A program made the position numbers and the translations under genes. A stretch of 64,000 bases of DNA from Asterias rubens (taxonomy: Eukaryota; Echinodermata; Asteroidea; Forcipulatida; Asteriidae), in contig NC_047082.1 of NCBI RefSeq assembly GCF_902459465.1, positions 1,240,001 through 1,304,000 of the forward strand, read 5' to 3'. Of this stretch, positions 45,721 to 60,200 are shown one piece after another (position 1 is the stretch's first letter; the number at the start of each line of letters is the position of its first letter). The notes under the pieces were generated by a model. The model had not been told where the DNA came from and made no database searches. It saw only the letters and a list, made by a program, of their open reading frames with translations.

Positions 45721-46663
45721 TTGCTGTTTGCTGTTCTGTGTGTGTATTTATTTGCCTTTTCACAGAATGACTCATGTATGACATAGTTTTGATGAAATAA
45801 ATTATAATGATATCAATCAATGATAGTAAGAAATTGCTTTATCATAACCCCTGTTCATCAGGCCCCGCCCTGAGTATTCATAACACTTTCTCAGCTCCTG
45901 TGAAGTATGCGGCAGCACCGACAGCCACATAATTCGTGTACATGTTGTTAATTGTTCATATCTATATTCGTTACCCTCACACGAACCCATTATATACTCC
46001 CAGGTGGAGAGAAGCAATTAATATAGCTAAGTGTGTGACAGTGTGTGTCACGACCAAGATTCGAACACACTACAATTGGCCTGTTGAAGTACGGTGGACA
46101 CTAAGAGTAATGGTTTGGATTTGGGTGCATGAAGACAAGTTTACCCAAACCAACTATGCAGCAGTGATATGGCCACTATACCTCAAAATGGCTTATGACA
46201 CTAAACCATAATTGCTTCTCACCACCTGATAGTATAACGTAAACACTGCTTCGGTTATTTTGTGTATAATAGGCCTCATGTGTGGTGTAGATTACTTTTA
46301 ACAAGCGTGTTTTCAATAGACAAACATCTGTCAGCAGAATAACCCGGAGAAACACATGTTGTGTCCACACCTGTGAGATTAAGCAATTAACCGGCCTCCC
46401 TAAACATTGCACTGCATTCTTTACACCTGCGGGTAGAAATAGTCAATAAATAAATAAACTTACCTCTAAATGCCTCCGTTAATCACCGTTTCTTATTACA
46501 GAAATGTTCTTGAATTTGACGTCGAGTCAGTTTAATCATGGAGAAATTGGATCTTCACACTACTACCACAATAAATACTGGACGGTTCGAGGATCCAGCG
46601 ATGACATGAAGCAGTTCAAGTGAATTATTTCTTCTTTTTCAATTCAACTTCATCGATGAAAGA

Positions 46664-46791
46664 TTGAACTCGAAGATGGCGGCGGTTCCTTTGATTAATT
46701 TTGGCGTAACTGGTATCTTGTGATGACGTGGTTTACAGGCTGTCTTCCACTGATGCACAGATCATGGACGATGATATGACTTCAAAACTGG
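46664..46791 (+). promoter_or_regulatory. Candidate promoter-proximal 5' exon upstream of CHD1L
   Basis: AAGATGGCGGCGG at 46673 resembles the YY1-type motif often found at or just after animal transcription starts, and TGATGACGTGG about 50 bp further on resembles a CRE half-site. A good donor (CTG followed by GTAAGTTTG) at 46791 ends a sequence encoding MDDDMTSKL from an ATG at 46764. Its phase 0 does not fit the CHD1L exon at 52634 (phase 1 needed). It is therefore either 5' UTR with an upstream ORF, or part of another transcript. Confidence 0.35.
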
Positions 46792-47552
46792 TAAGTTTGA
46801 GAGACAGAGGTTTGTTTCTCCTTTTTTTAGCAGAGACGATCTTACAAGAACATACCTTGGCGTTTTGGAGGCTTCGTTGAATTTCCCTTCAACTGTCACG
46901 TATATAGTCACTGAGAGCAGATTTCTATAACAAAACCATATGTCAGACTATTTTATCGCAGTTTACCAATACGTGAAGACCATTCTTAAAAGACTGAAAC
47001 GTAAATACAAGGAGCAACAGATCAGATTTAATGAACAGAGGGGTTTAGGAAGTCCATTTCAAACGCCAGATTTTCAGTCTGTACAAACAATCTTGTTGGT
47101 ATCCTCAAAAAACAACTCTTGTAGACAATGCATTGAGGCGTCACAGGTCAAGATCAAAACGTTTCAAAATCGAGATGTCATCTGAACCGGAGACATCCAT
47201 AAAGATAAACTAAATATGACGGGTGCGATGATATGATTAATAGCAGAAAGAAGGAAAAATCGATGAAGGTTGGAGGTTGACATACAGGCGCTCAGTAGTG
47301 CTCCCTTCCCTCCGGTCGCTTATCAAAGCGAGTGTGCTGTGCCAAGAAAGTAATTGACAACGTTGCGCAGGTTTGTGAGTGATGCAAAATTGAACATGCC
47401 TTGGTCACTGCATGTGTGAAACTGACAACAACACAAGTTCAAGTCAGTATTGGAAATCAACGCGCTGGTTCTAGTTCTTTATTATTTATTATGAGTGATG
47501 CATTTTATTTTTTGGCTCGCAAGATCGGAGCAGCCGTGAGTTGGAATAAGGT

Positions 47553-50500
47553 ATGGATGATGAAAATGACACGGACTCGGGTAAGACCGGAACATTGTTA
47601 GCGTACAACCTTGATTGAATTTTCTGTCCACATTTCTCGAGTGGAGCGCAGAGGAATTGTTTGGGGTTTGATGTCTGGCGCGAACGTGGGCGAAAGGGGT
47701 TGGTTTGCTACAACTTGTAGGTCAGGATGAATTAAGTATTTGGAATTCGGAGGACCTAGAAAATCTATTGAACTTCAACCCCCCCCCCCCGAACAGGCAT
47801 TATAATCATAAATCTGCGAAAGTATCGAAATAAATATAAAGAAGGAGCATTCCCCAAGGCTACTAAACTTGGTTTAAACAAACAAACAAACAAACAAACA
47901 GAAAAACAAACATACAAACAAACAAACAAAGAAGCAAACAAACAAACATCAAACAAACAATCACAAAAACAAAAACAAACAAACAAACAAACAACAAACT
48001 TACAACCAACCAAACAAACAAACAAACAATTAAACAAACAAATAAACAAACAAACAAGCAAACATACCAACAAACAAACATTAATCAAACAAACAAACAA
48101 ACAAGCAAACAAACCATCAAATAATAAACAAACAAACAAACACGAATGATTCAAACTTGTCATAATAAAGATGAATGAATTTTAAGATAGTGAGTGATTA
48201 TAGTCTGGCTCTTTTGAATCTTAACACTGTCATCCTCACTGCGTATACAGGGAATATGACAGGTTGATGGAATCAGCCCTTTCGAAAGCACGGGTTTGGT
48301 TTATCAGGCTCCGTATCGTTGTTTTAAAAACATAAGGTTTGTTTGTTTGTTACGGGACTTCAATCAGACGGCACGAAGCCCTAAGCCAGAACCTGGATTT
48401 TCGAAAATGCATACTGTTCTAAAACGGCCTTGTAAAAGGAACAAAAGGGAAATTAATTCTTAATTGGCCGATAAGTTGATAAAACGGCGCTCTCTTTTTT
48501 GATCTTTCCTTTTCCTAAAAATCATCTCTCTTCTGGAGCGGGCAATCCTACGTAGCATTTACACAAACATCCACCATCTCTTTCCATCAGCTGCCAGGGT
48601 CAAATTAAAATGTTTAATTCAATAACGATCCGACGTCGTGATGTTATAGACAGTGGGAAATTTTGATTCTTCTTCTGCCTTCCCTAGGAATCGGTTATTT
48701 TCCTGTGGGGCTGTCTGCAATGCGGTATTTTCGTCGTGCCGATTGCTCTGACTTGATGTATGTTTCCTTAGGAGTAAAAACAACAATATATGTCAATGTT
48801 GTGCTGTGGGTTAATATTGTGGCAGGTTGTCAGTTTATTTGAATCTTGGGGAGGAATGAAAGAGGTGTGTGATGGACTCATTTAAAAGATATAAAATCAC
48901 GTAGAAATATTCCTATTATAGTTAAAATTAGTATATTATTTCCACACAAAAAAGAAGAAGACGAAAACATATACTGACCAAGGCAAAAATTATACAAACA
49001 AACAAACAAGTTTGATATTCCGGGAAATTGTTTTTTTTTTCCAAATTTTTGTTAAATTATACACAAACAAAAGTTTGATATTCCGGAAAATTGTTGTTTT
49101 TTCTAAATTTTGTGTTATTTCTTTACACAAAAGCTTGGCTCTAGTATGACATGTATTGTTATAGCCTATCTGATTTTCGATTTTGTATCTTCGGAAAAAT
49201 TAGCAAAATCTTGGACCAAGTCTGTCAAAGCCTTTGTCCAAATCTTATAGCGCTGCTTATGCAGCAAGTTGAGCTGAACAACTTTCTGCTTAGCAAAATA
49301 GGCAGGGGAGTGCAATCACAATCTATGTATGCGACATGGTAGTTTGGCTGGTAAACTTGTTCTGGTAAACATAATTTTGTTGTTCGTAGCCATTTTTTGT
49401 GCGTAGGCAGCTCTATAAAAATGGGCCACGGCCAACCATTATATTTCAAAAACAAAAATTACTAATGTTTTCCAAGGACTGAATATCATGCCGCGATTAC
49501 ACAATTTGAAGTGCATTACTGCAAGCTTCTGATTTGCCAAGGTAAGTTTAAAAATAATTATGCTAGTCCCAATCCTTTGGAAAACAGTCCTCTGAGAGTT
49601 CTTCTGAGAGTCATTGGCTTTGCAGCCAGAATTAACAAATTGGGGGGGGGGGGGCGTAAATTACAAACTAATGTCAAGTTTGTCTCTCTACCGCTCATTT
49701 TGTATTCCGTTCTCTTTTAAAGGCAGTGGACACCATTGGCAATATTGTCAAAGACTAGCCTTCACAGTTGGTACATCTCAACATTATGCATAAAATAACA
49801 AACCTGTGAAAATTTGAGCTCAATTGGTCATCTAACTTGCGAGATAATAATGAAAGAAAAAACACCCTTGTCACACGAAGTTGTGTGGGTTTAGATGGTT
49901 GATTTCGAGACCCCAAGTTCTAAATCTGAGGTCTCGAAATCAAATTCGTGGAAAATTACTTCTTTCTCAAAAACTATGGCACCTCTGAGGGAGCCGTTTC
50001 TCACAATGTTTTATACCATCAACCTCTCCCCATTACTCGTCACCAAGTAAGGTTTTATGCTAATTAGTATTTTGAGTGTCCGCTGCCTTTAACACTATAT
50101 TATTTTTTCAACCATACACCACAGTTGTTGATTCATCATGTTTCCACATCAAGGCTAATATTAGAAATTTGATACAATGAAGGCATACACATTACTCTTA
50201 TTTTGTGATCAGCAATGCTAACCCAAGGCACTTCGGTCAAAACTCAATACTGAGTTTATTTGCTTTCATCAAGTAGATGGGAAGACAAGCTTTTAAGACT
50301 TCAAATCACATTGATATAATTGATGTTATTTCGCTATGTTAATATTAGCGTTGGTTGTCAATGTAATGTCTATGGAGAATTAAACTTACGCTATTCGGTA
50401 GAGAGTGGTTTAAAATGCACCAATTATTGTGCTGTTTTCTTTGGTGGTTTTCCTGTGTTTCTCTTTTGCAATCAAACAGTTCACCGAAACAAAAAATAAT

Positions 50501-51157
50501 GAACAATATTGAAACATTCTTTGACAACCTCAGACCCAAACTGATGGGTGTCATATTTCTGCAAAAAAAAAAAAGTGCTTTTTACGATAGCATTTTGAAT
50601 AAATTAAGACTGTTATTGACAACATTCATCATCATTCTTTTATAATACCATGCCTCTGATCGCACTGAAAGAAACATTGACAATACACCACATGTTTTTG
50701 TTCAATAGACATCAGAAGGCGTTATACCTAGAACATGTGTAATACCACAGTGACATACCATTAACTTTGATTATTTATAGGTGTTGCTTTCATCGACTCG
50801 CAAACGAGGTTAAATCAATTAATTCCGCCAGAAAGGAGTTACGCGAAACCACTTTGAGAGTATTTTTTATATCACATTATAAAAGCCGAGAGCGACCTAT
50901 TTCAATTCAGATTACATTAAAGAGTGACACAGTTTCTGTCGCCCACACACGTGTTTGAAAAACTTATAAAAGCGTACGTGGGTTTGCCATCAAGTACTAA
51001 AAATCAAAGAATCACTAGGTTTATTAAATCAATTTTGGCAAAGCTTTTCTCTGGTGAATCTTTCGAGGCGAAATTCATCGCACACTGGTTCAGAACCACT
51101 CCACTACAGTGTCCCAATTTAACAGGGGGTTGCTTTAAATTTCCTGCTAAGGAAAAA

Positions 51158-51240
<83 letters not shown>

Positions 51241-51260
51241 GCAACAGCAACAGCAACAGC

Positions 51261-51291
<31 letters not shown>

Positions 51292-54200
51292 GCAACAACA
51301 ACAACAACAACACTCAAACACAATCAGGATGGTACGTACTTGTTTTTTCAATTAAATTAAATTCAAATACACATTTATTTCCATACTTCCATGAAAAATA
51401 TCGACAATTACATTTAACAAGGTATTTTGGCTGAAAACCTTATTCTGGAAAACATTAGTTTATGACTTAACTTTTAGGTGCTTAGCAGCGCAAGGAAATC
51501 GCGGGCCCAGGCCTGACTTTGATCCTAAGGGCAAGGCCGTAATAAAAATTCTGGCTACAAAAAAAAATGAAAAAAAAATGAGGGCGCTAATACAAACAAA
51601 TCGTCTGAAATGTTTAAACGTTTAAACGTGAGGGCGCTATAATAAAGAAATGTTTGAAACCAAACTTCTTTTAAACTAGTGAGGAGAGCGCCATTACCAA
51701 AAGACCTGCGTCTTTTTCATCAGAGCATCACATTTAATTCCTCGCTGTTGCGATTTTTGTGTTTTCTTGAGTCTTTCAATGGTAATTGATACATACAAAA
51801 GTAACCAATTGAATGTTTTTAGTGTCGACTGTCCCCTACGGACAATTATTTCGGGTCTACTTCTATCTCGTTCTTGTTTATGGAAAATGAACAGCTTGTT
51901 GTCTTTTTATAAGTGGGTTTCGTACTTGCGAGTGCTAAAAATAGATTTCCAGTTTGCTAATTGCAAAAGTCCAACCTGGGGCAACCTTATTATTGTTCTT
52001 ATAAACAAAATCAATTTATTGGCAAAGTTAGGACTCATTCACATTATAGCCAGTATTCGAAAGAACATGTTCATTGCAAGCGGTATGGATCTTACCGAGT
52101 GGCAGAGAGTGGAGGTATAAATATTGGCCGGGTACGTGAATTTGTGTTCGAACTTTATACTTACAGATCAAATTTAACACTTTTTCCAGTCTCTGTTTTT
52201 AACCCAAACAAATAATATTTCTATGAGAGATACTCTTAAATTAAATAATTACTTTGATGCTTTGAAAAACAAACTAATTATAACCTTAGACAGATTAAGA
52301 AAACAGTTGAATTTGTTGAGTACCCGCTGAATGCGATACCGAAAGTTCTTATCTGCTGATGCAGACGACTCTTTTTTGTAATAGCGCCCTCACTTGGTTA
52401 AAACATATTTCTACGATTTTTTTTAAACAGCGCCCTCGCGTGTTTGAAAATAGTTATTTTGACGGTTTCTATGAACAGCGCCCTCAACGCTTACGCAAAA
52501 TAAAAACTTTTGGTGTAATAGCGCCCTCATTTCTTTACAAAAGTCAGGATTTTTTTGCCGGGCTTGTCTGAACTTGAGTTAAAAGTGAGTCATAACTTCC
52601 ATATAAAATTGCTCTGTTTTTGATGCCTCACAGCAAAAAGATTCCCTTATCCGACAGACATGGACAGAATTCGTCGGAAAATAAAGGAGGTTGGTGATGC
52701 CAAGAATGTTGAAAAGGTCTACGTCGATGGAAAAGCAATGACAAAGTTCGGTCTTTCCGGTGAGTAATGTAACGTAAAAGTTGCCTTAACCAGTTGCAGT
52801 ATTACATTTGACTCGATGTGTTTTACTAGCGTTGCTGTTGTTGGTTGTGAAAGATGCCGAGTCTGTCCGCAACTTTACAAAAAATTTAGTAATTAAGACT
52901 GAAAGTAGCTTCCTTTTTTGCCAAAGCAAGTTGGTTTTTTGTGTGTGTTTTTTTTGCCTTTGCTTTTCGTTTTCATTTTTTAGAGTCAGTCACTGGTGCG
53001 TGGTGGTCAGCATGGTCAGTCACACTAGAGTCAGACATTTGTGGTCAGCCCCCCCCCCCCTCTCCTCCTCATGCCAAACCACCAAACCGATCACCGTAGG
53101 ATGCTATAATAGAAGTGCAGAAGAAACTCTCAATTCTCCTTGCAGCCTCTTCCAGTGTAGCCCCCCAAAAAGTGCTTAAAATACACTGGACTCCCTCCAC
53201 TGAAGTCCAGCAGATTTGGCACTATATATGGGGCTTTCTCGGGTGTAGCTCGATTTATTTTTTATTGCTGGGAGTCACTGTCAGCCCTCTTGACCCGCAG
53301 GCCACATACATGGCATCAGGAAGTGTGAATTCCCCCCCCCCCACCCCCTTGCTATTTTTGTGAAGGGTACTTTGTGAAGGTTTACATAAAACAATTTTAT
53401 TTGTGCATGCACGACTCGATATAATTGTGAAGAATTTCCAAGCCAGCAATCATTTGTTTAAACATTCTCGGCGCCGTGATCTTTACGGATGCGCAGAAAT
53501 CCTGAGCCTCGATTCAATTTGCATTCCTACACTACAGATCTAGTCTTTTTCTTGGTTGCTGTAAGAATACCACCTTGACAAAAGACTCCTAATTAGAAGA
53601 ATAGCAAAGTCATACAGTGTGTCATTCTTAGTCATTGCATATTGTGATCAGTAAACATTTATGTGGCAGTGTTGTGTTTTAAATCAAGTAAATTGTCAGC
53701 TTGGAGTTTCTTGAATTGTTAATTTATTTATTGGCCCTCAGTTTAAAAATTTTGATTTAGATCACATTCCAGACAAAAACTTAGGCCTAAGTGTTTAATT
53801 ATAACTTGTTCTGTGTTCTCTTTCTATGCAGGAATAACGTACCGCCCATACCAGCTGGACGGTGTAAATTGGATGATACAGCGTTACCATAGAAACCATG
53901 GCTGCATCCTCGGCGATGAGATGGGATTAGGCAAAACGTGTCAGGTGGGTAAAAAGACCTTAGATAATTCTAACTCATAGTTGCGTTCCTGACTAAATGA
54001 GACTGCGCTTTGACATACTTCAATGGTGGAATCCTTATTCAGCTATCTATAGCTATACTAGGATGGTGCAGAAGTGACATCACAGGCAAAGTACATAAGA
54101 AATAAGGTGAAGTTAAGGTGTCGACAAGACAAAAAGACTGATAACAAAAGACGATAACTTAGGGTGCGTAAAAACTGACGGATGATTTAGAGGAGATGTG

Positions 54201-57200
54201 AGCCCACTGGTAGCCTCATCCCTCTAATAGCTGGTAGGGCAGTTTCCTTGAAGGCCAAAGGCGCAATAGTACCAAATCAGGACCATCATTTTTCAACTTA
54301 AATTTTTCAATATTTTCTTTGTACCTAATTGCACCATCATAAGTGTTATTATAAGGTTTGGAATCATACAGAGACCAAGGCACTTTCCAAAGTTCTATGA
54401 AAAAAAAAATCCACATGCAAAATGCTTGGGTTGAATTCAAACCCATGACCTTTGCATTGCAGGAGCAGATGTTTTGCCACAAGATCATCGAGCTAGCCCA
54501 ATGGTTGGAGGCAGTTTGAATCCTTAGCAGCTGGTACCGCAATGATTTAATAGTATTGAATAAACAGTGCTTAGTACAAATCGGTGTAAAGGTTAAACAA
54601 AAATCATTCTTTAAAAAAAAAATAATAACTTTAAATAATTTTTTTCCCTGACAGACTATTGGCCTTTTGACGTACCTGTTTGGTTCGGGAGAAACTCAGG
54701 GGAAATATTTAGTCGTCAGCCCTCTGTCTGTGATGGGAAACTGGAGAGATGAGTTTGAAAGGTATAAACTTAAGTTTTTATTTCTACAATTGCTTCACAG
54801 CAAGGATAAAAAAAATGAAATAAAAAAATGGATTTAATGAAATCTCTTTTTCATGGCGTACTCTGGCTGTGAGCCAAATTCCATCCTTGTATTATTATTT
54901 TTCTGTGAAAATTTGAGCTCAATCGGTCATCGAAGTTGCGAGATAATAATGAAAGAAAAAACACCCTTGTCACACGAATTTGTGTACTTTTAGATGCTTG
55001 ATTTCGAAACCTCAAGTTCTAAATCTGAGGTCTCGAAATCAAATTCGTGGAAAATTACTTCTTTCCCGAGAACTACGTCACTTCAGAGGGAGCCGTCTCT
55101 CACAATGTTTTATACCATCAACCTCTCCCCATTACTCGTTACCAAGTAAGGTTTTATGCTGATAATTATTTTGAGTAATTACCAATAGTGTCCACTGCCT
55201 TCAGGACAAACAGAAAAAAGGAAAACCGGTACTTAATCACAAAGTTTCAGATATCTGTAATAGTTTAGGCGCAATCATTGGAAAATGAAGAGCACTTTTA
55301 TGGGACAGGCTATTCTGAAACCATTGGAGGCATGGTTTTGGACTTGAGAGAAAGGGAAGGGCGTTGGATGAGTGGTAGGGGGGTGGGGGAAGTGTGGTGA
55401 GGAACAGCATACATCTTCCATGAAGTTTACCACATGTAGGGTTTGTGTGGCCAAGCAGGTTTGAATCCCAGTCATGACACTTGCATCATTGAGCGAGACA
55501 TTCGGTTCACCCAGGGGTAAATGAGAACCTGAGGGCTGAGATGGTTCTTGTGATTGCTTAAAAGCTTGGTGCGCTACATATTTGGCAGCACAGGCTGCAT
55601 GAGCTGAGATGGTTAAGAAATTAAATATATGGCCCAGTGACCAGGAGTAATGCTGTTAGAAGGGCAGTGACCATTCTTTGGAATTGCGCTGTATAGAGAG
55701 TTGATATATCCGGAACTTGCGATGTTTACAAATTTTCACTCTTCTCTTTTGCTTGTTTTTCTTGTTTTTGACTGTCGAGATTTTCACCGAATCTGAAGTG
55801 TATCGTGTACATGGGCGATAAAGAAACCCGTGCAGCGATGCGGAGTGAAATCAAACATTCCAAATGGCAAGTTCTGATGACAACATACGAGGTAAATTGT
55901 TTCCTTTTAGCTTTTTTTTGTGGGCTGCCAACACTTACTGCTTTGAATAAACAGTATGTTTATAAAAAACTTTGCTCTGCCCAAGAAATTTGTGAGACGT
56001 ATTCAAAAGTTCAAAGTCCACCATTGAGACGTAGCCTAATAGTAACACTGGGTTACAGCCTAAAGAATCACACACTTTAAACAGCGCTGTGCGCTTAGAA
56101 TTATGTGGTAAGCAATGACATGACATTGGGCACTGCTTAAGAATGGTAGGGGGTCATGGGTTCAAATCCCACCAAGTTTATTATTCCTGCACATTTTCAT
56201 AGGCAAAACCTCAGGGGTAAAACTCTGAGTACTAGAAAGTGCTTATCACAAAGCTATACTAACTAAACTCTTGGGGAGAGCATTCATTTCAAGTCGCAGC
56301 ACCAAAGATATGGAATGGTCTTCCACATTACGTCCGGACAGCTGTCACAACTGATACATTCAAATCAGCACTCAAAACACATCTGTTCAACATGCACAAT
56401 TAATCATTGCCTTTGACATTACTTTGATATGGACATGTGAATTTGACCACAAAGCATATTGACTATAACTTTTTATTAGATATCACGAGTGCACCTAGAG
56501 CTCAGCTGACTGTTGTGCAGATTCTTTTTGCAAGTGCCATGAGCGCCTGCATTGGCGGATATACAAGAATTTGATTATTAATGAGTAGTGTATGCTGTGA
56601 GCCCATAAGCCTTGTATAGTGACCTTTACTGTTCAGGTACCGTGTAAGGGTTGTTAGTCTCCATGTAGCAGTATTGTATCAATTGACTCGTTGCATGGGG
56701 TCTCCTAAATATATCACAGCTAACTTGCCTTGCAACGATTCTTTCTCTTCTTCAGCTTTGTATGAACGATGCATCATTCTTGCAGAGCTACGACTGGGAA
56801 ATTCTCGTCGTAGATGAAGCACATCGTCTCAAGAACCACAACTCACTCCTTCATCAGACCCTCAAAGAAGTAAGAAAATTCCAACCTTAATCGTTTCGTT
56901 TACCTCAGTTATCATAAAAGATCTAGTTAGTCTTATTAAATTCCTCTTTCATAATCTCTTAGTTTACCATCGGCCACCATCTGCTCTTGACTGGCACGCC
57001 CGTGCAGAATAACCTGACGGAGCTGTACTCTCTTCTGTCCTTCGTTGCTCCTCGTGTCTTCAGGAGGACCCTCATAGAAGACTTCTTAGAGGAGTATGAA
57101 GACTTCACGGAAGATGAAGGTTAGCATTGAGAAGAGCTTAGGGAGCATTGCAAAAGTCGGGCACGCTCTAGGCGCAAAAATAACTTTCTCATAGCCACAA

Positions 57201-60200
57201 GCCTGTTATCATTTCATTTCATCTATTTTAATTACTGTGGAAACCAATGAACCAATGGAGAGAAGACAAGAAAGTTTCAGTTTTAGATGTGGGAGGAAAA
57301 CCCAGAGAATTATTCCAGGGAAAACCCACGCAGTCAACAGGAACTGAAAACCCAATCCACATAGTGCCCTTAGTGGGATTCGAACCAGAGTGCTTTAGGT
57401 AAAAGGCAAGAAAAGGTACCACTACACCAACCTGACCACTGGACCGCAAGTTCCGCTGGTCCACCTCATTATGCCAAAATGCATGAGCAAACCCTACAGG
57501 AGTGTTCGCACATAAGCAAAGTGTTTTTAACTTTCTGGTGGTCCAATTGAATGGACTGGATAATTTATGTGAGAGAACTAAAACAGAATGTTTTTTTCTC
57601 CAACATTTAATAGTAAAAAATGACCTGCACTCTGTGCTGCTTCCCTTCTTGCTGCGAAGAACCAAGAATGAAGTGGTCCTGGACGTTCCCAAGAAGTCTG
57701 AGGTTGGTTGACATTTTCTTTTCTGGATGTGTGCAGATTTTTTTTTATTTCTCTCTACTTTATGACAGTATATGTAACAGCGTGGCTATTATTACATTCT
57801 TGCAGTAAGTGTGAGGACTTGGAGAGTTTCAAACTGTTGTGTTCTCTTATAATAATATAATAATAATGTAAGCGTTTATATAGCACCCATCAAAGATCAG
57901 AGCGCTTTACAATTTACATACAAACAAACAATGCAATGACAAATATACAAAAAACAGTACAAGCAAAAACTCTTGAGACGTCTCAATATAAGAACCTAGT
58001 ATTATTATTATCTTCTGAGTGCATCTCAGTAGACACTCCTGCTGTGTGAAAAAGAAAGTGTGTCATTAAGATAATGTCACATGAAGTCAAATAAGTTTTT
58101 CATGCCAGACTGAAGACATTGTTGTTTCTTGTGTGTTTGTATTCAGGTGATTCTTTATCATGGCCTATCAGCTCTACAGAAGAATCTATACAAGGCAGTT
58201 TTGACTAAAGATTACGGTAAGTGTGACGTATATTTTAAATTGAGTGCTGTCTTGCGAGATAGAACATTTTTGTAAAGGTTTTTGTACTGTCGCACCTTTA
58301 TCTTAATTGTTTATACGCTATAATATATCACTGTTTGTAACTTGATTTTGGGTTGAACAAAGACAAATATCCCTAGAATGAGATTTGAATCAACACCCTC
58401 CGAATTAATATGCTAGCACTCTACTAACTGAAGTATATCTAGCCCTATGTTGTCGGTCTCCCTGCTTATCAATATCTTTGTTCGGGGTGCCAGTCAGAAG
58501 CTATATAACCAACTCCAATATAGTCAGGGTCATGTTTACAAGCAGCCAGGGGATCACCTTACGGGGATGGGACTTTTTATTTTTCGGGTATAAAATGTAT
58601 TATTAAAAAACAAATTATAACATTTCAGAAGCGTTTCGTCAGGCGGATCCGTGGAGTCAGAAACCAAAGACGAGACTCATGAATGTACTTGTTCAGCTCC
58701 GCAAAGTTGTCAACCACCCCTACCTCTTTGATGGTTAGTTATTAGTCGTCCTGCATATTTTACTTACCATTTATTTCATATTCTACATCATGGTTTGTTT
58801 AAGTTGAACTTTCTACTTAGCCAAACATTTTAAAACAATATTTTCTGCTGAAGTTGCTCTAAGAAAATTTGGCCCGGAACTTTGAGGCTGGTGTATTAGG
58901 CCTTGACATGCCATTAAAACGAGTGCAAAAAATCTTTCCTCAGGCGTTGAGCCGGAACCATTCGAGCTCGGCGAGCACCTCGTGGAGAGTAGCGGCAAGC
59001 TTCACCTCCTGGACCAGCTACTAGTGTTCCTGCATCAGCGCAATCACAAAGTCCTTCTTTTCTCTCAGATGACACGGGTACTAGACATCCTACAGGACTA
59101 TCTTGGCTACAGAGGTCAGTCAGCCATCTTGATTCTTTACCATTCATCTCTATGGGTCCAAACCGAGCTGGAAAGATTAGTAGTCTGGTTCCTTACTGAA
59201 AAAAGTATGAGAATTAGAGCTAAGTAGGATTTGAAACTTTGCATGGTGGAAAAACGATATAGAAAGGTTTGCGGTAACACCATGTAATGACTATCTCTAA
59301 TGAGTTGGGGTGGTTCTGAAAAGAACCGTTGGTTTCATCTCGACGTTTCGATCAGTATACTCTGATCGTCTTCTGGAGCTCTCAATTAGAGCTGTTATAC
59401 TCATTGTGTGTACAGGGTACTTGACCATAATAGCCCTTACATTATAATGGTCCAAAGTTGTCAGCAGCTGTCCATTTCACTAAACTCAGAATTAATCTCA
59501 GAACTGGTATCCATAGACGTTAGGACGCATTAAACTTACTCGTCCTAACTCGAGACAGAATTAATCCTAGCGTTTCATGAGATCAGCTGTTGGAGAACTG
59601 CATTTCAGCAAGTAAAACCATGATCTGACAGAAATACAATCTGACACCCAGAAATCCAACATAAATTTGACATCGGAGAATTGTTATCCGACTACCTGTC
59701 CTAGATAAGTTTTGAAAAGACGCCTTATGGCACTGGACACCTTTGGTAATTGTCAAAGACAAGTATTCTCACTTGGTGTATCCTAAGATATGCATAAAAT
59801 AACAAAACTGTGAACATTTTGGCTTGATAGGTCATCAAAGTTGCATGGAAGAAATAAAAGACTTTGTGTGCTTTCAGATATCTGAGAAAAGCTAAACCAA
59901 CCTGATCCCCAGGAGTCTGGTGCCTAAGCCATAATCTATACTTATCCCCATTGATTCTTCAGGGTACTCTTATGAACGTTTGGATGGCTCCGTCCGAAGC
60001 GAGGAACGATTCTCAGCCATTAGGAACTTCAACGAGCACGACGAGACGTTTGCCTTCCTCCTGAGTACCAAGGCTGGAGGTCAAGGGTTAAACCTCGTGG
60101 CTGCTGATACGGTCATCTTCGTGGACAGTGACTTCAATCCTCAGAATGACCTCCAGGCTGCAGCTAGAGCACACAGGATAGGTCAAACAAGGTCAGTGAC

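Larger units (their letters stand above)
53832..57702 (+). other. CHD1L: CHD1L SNF2 ATPase lobe 1 (exons carrying motifs I-III)
   Basis: Numbered from the Met at 52660. The Q-like segment [12 protein letters not shown] spans about 37-48. Walker A is GDEMGLGKT at 61-69 and is intact, including the catalytic Lys. Motif Ia is [11 protein letters not shown]. Walker B is the DEAH box at 164-167 ([10 protein letters not shown]). Motif III is [20 protein letters not shown] starting near 190. The exon starting at 57614 gives [13 protein letters not shown], the conserved hinge between lobes. No key residue is missing, so ATPase activity is expected. Confidence 0.95.

Noticed and set aside
47765..48163. 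Cysteine/leucine/valine-rich minus-strand frame resembling a membrane protein
   Set aside because: Pure (CAAA)n repeat translation.
50924..51355. 143-codon frame with a long polyglutamine tract
   Set aside because: Almost entirely a (CAA)n/(CAG)n microsatellite; flanking residues match no family and the frame lies in a CHD1L intron.
57228..57692. 154-codon minus-strand frame
   Set aside because: Spans an antisense SINE and the complement of a CHD1L exon.
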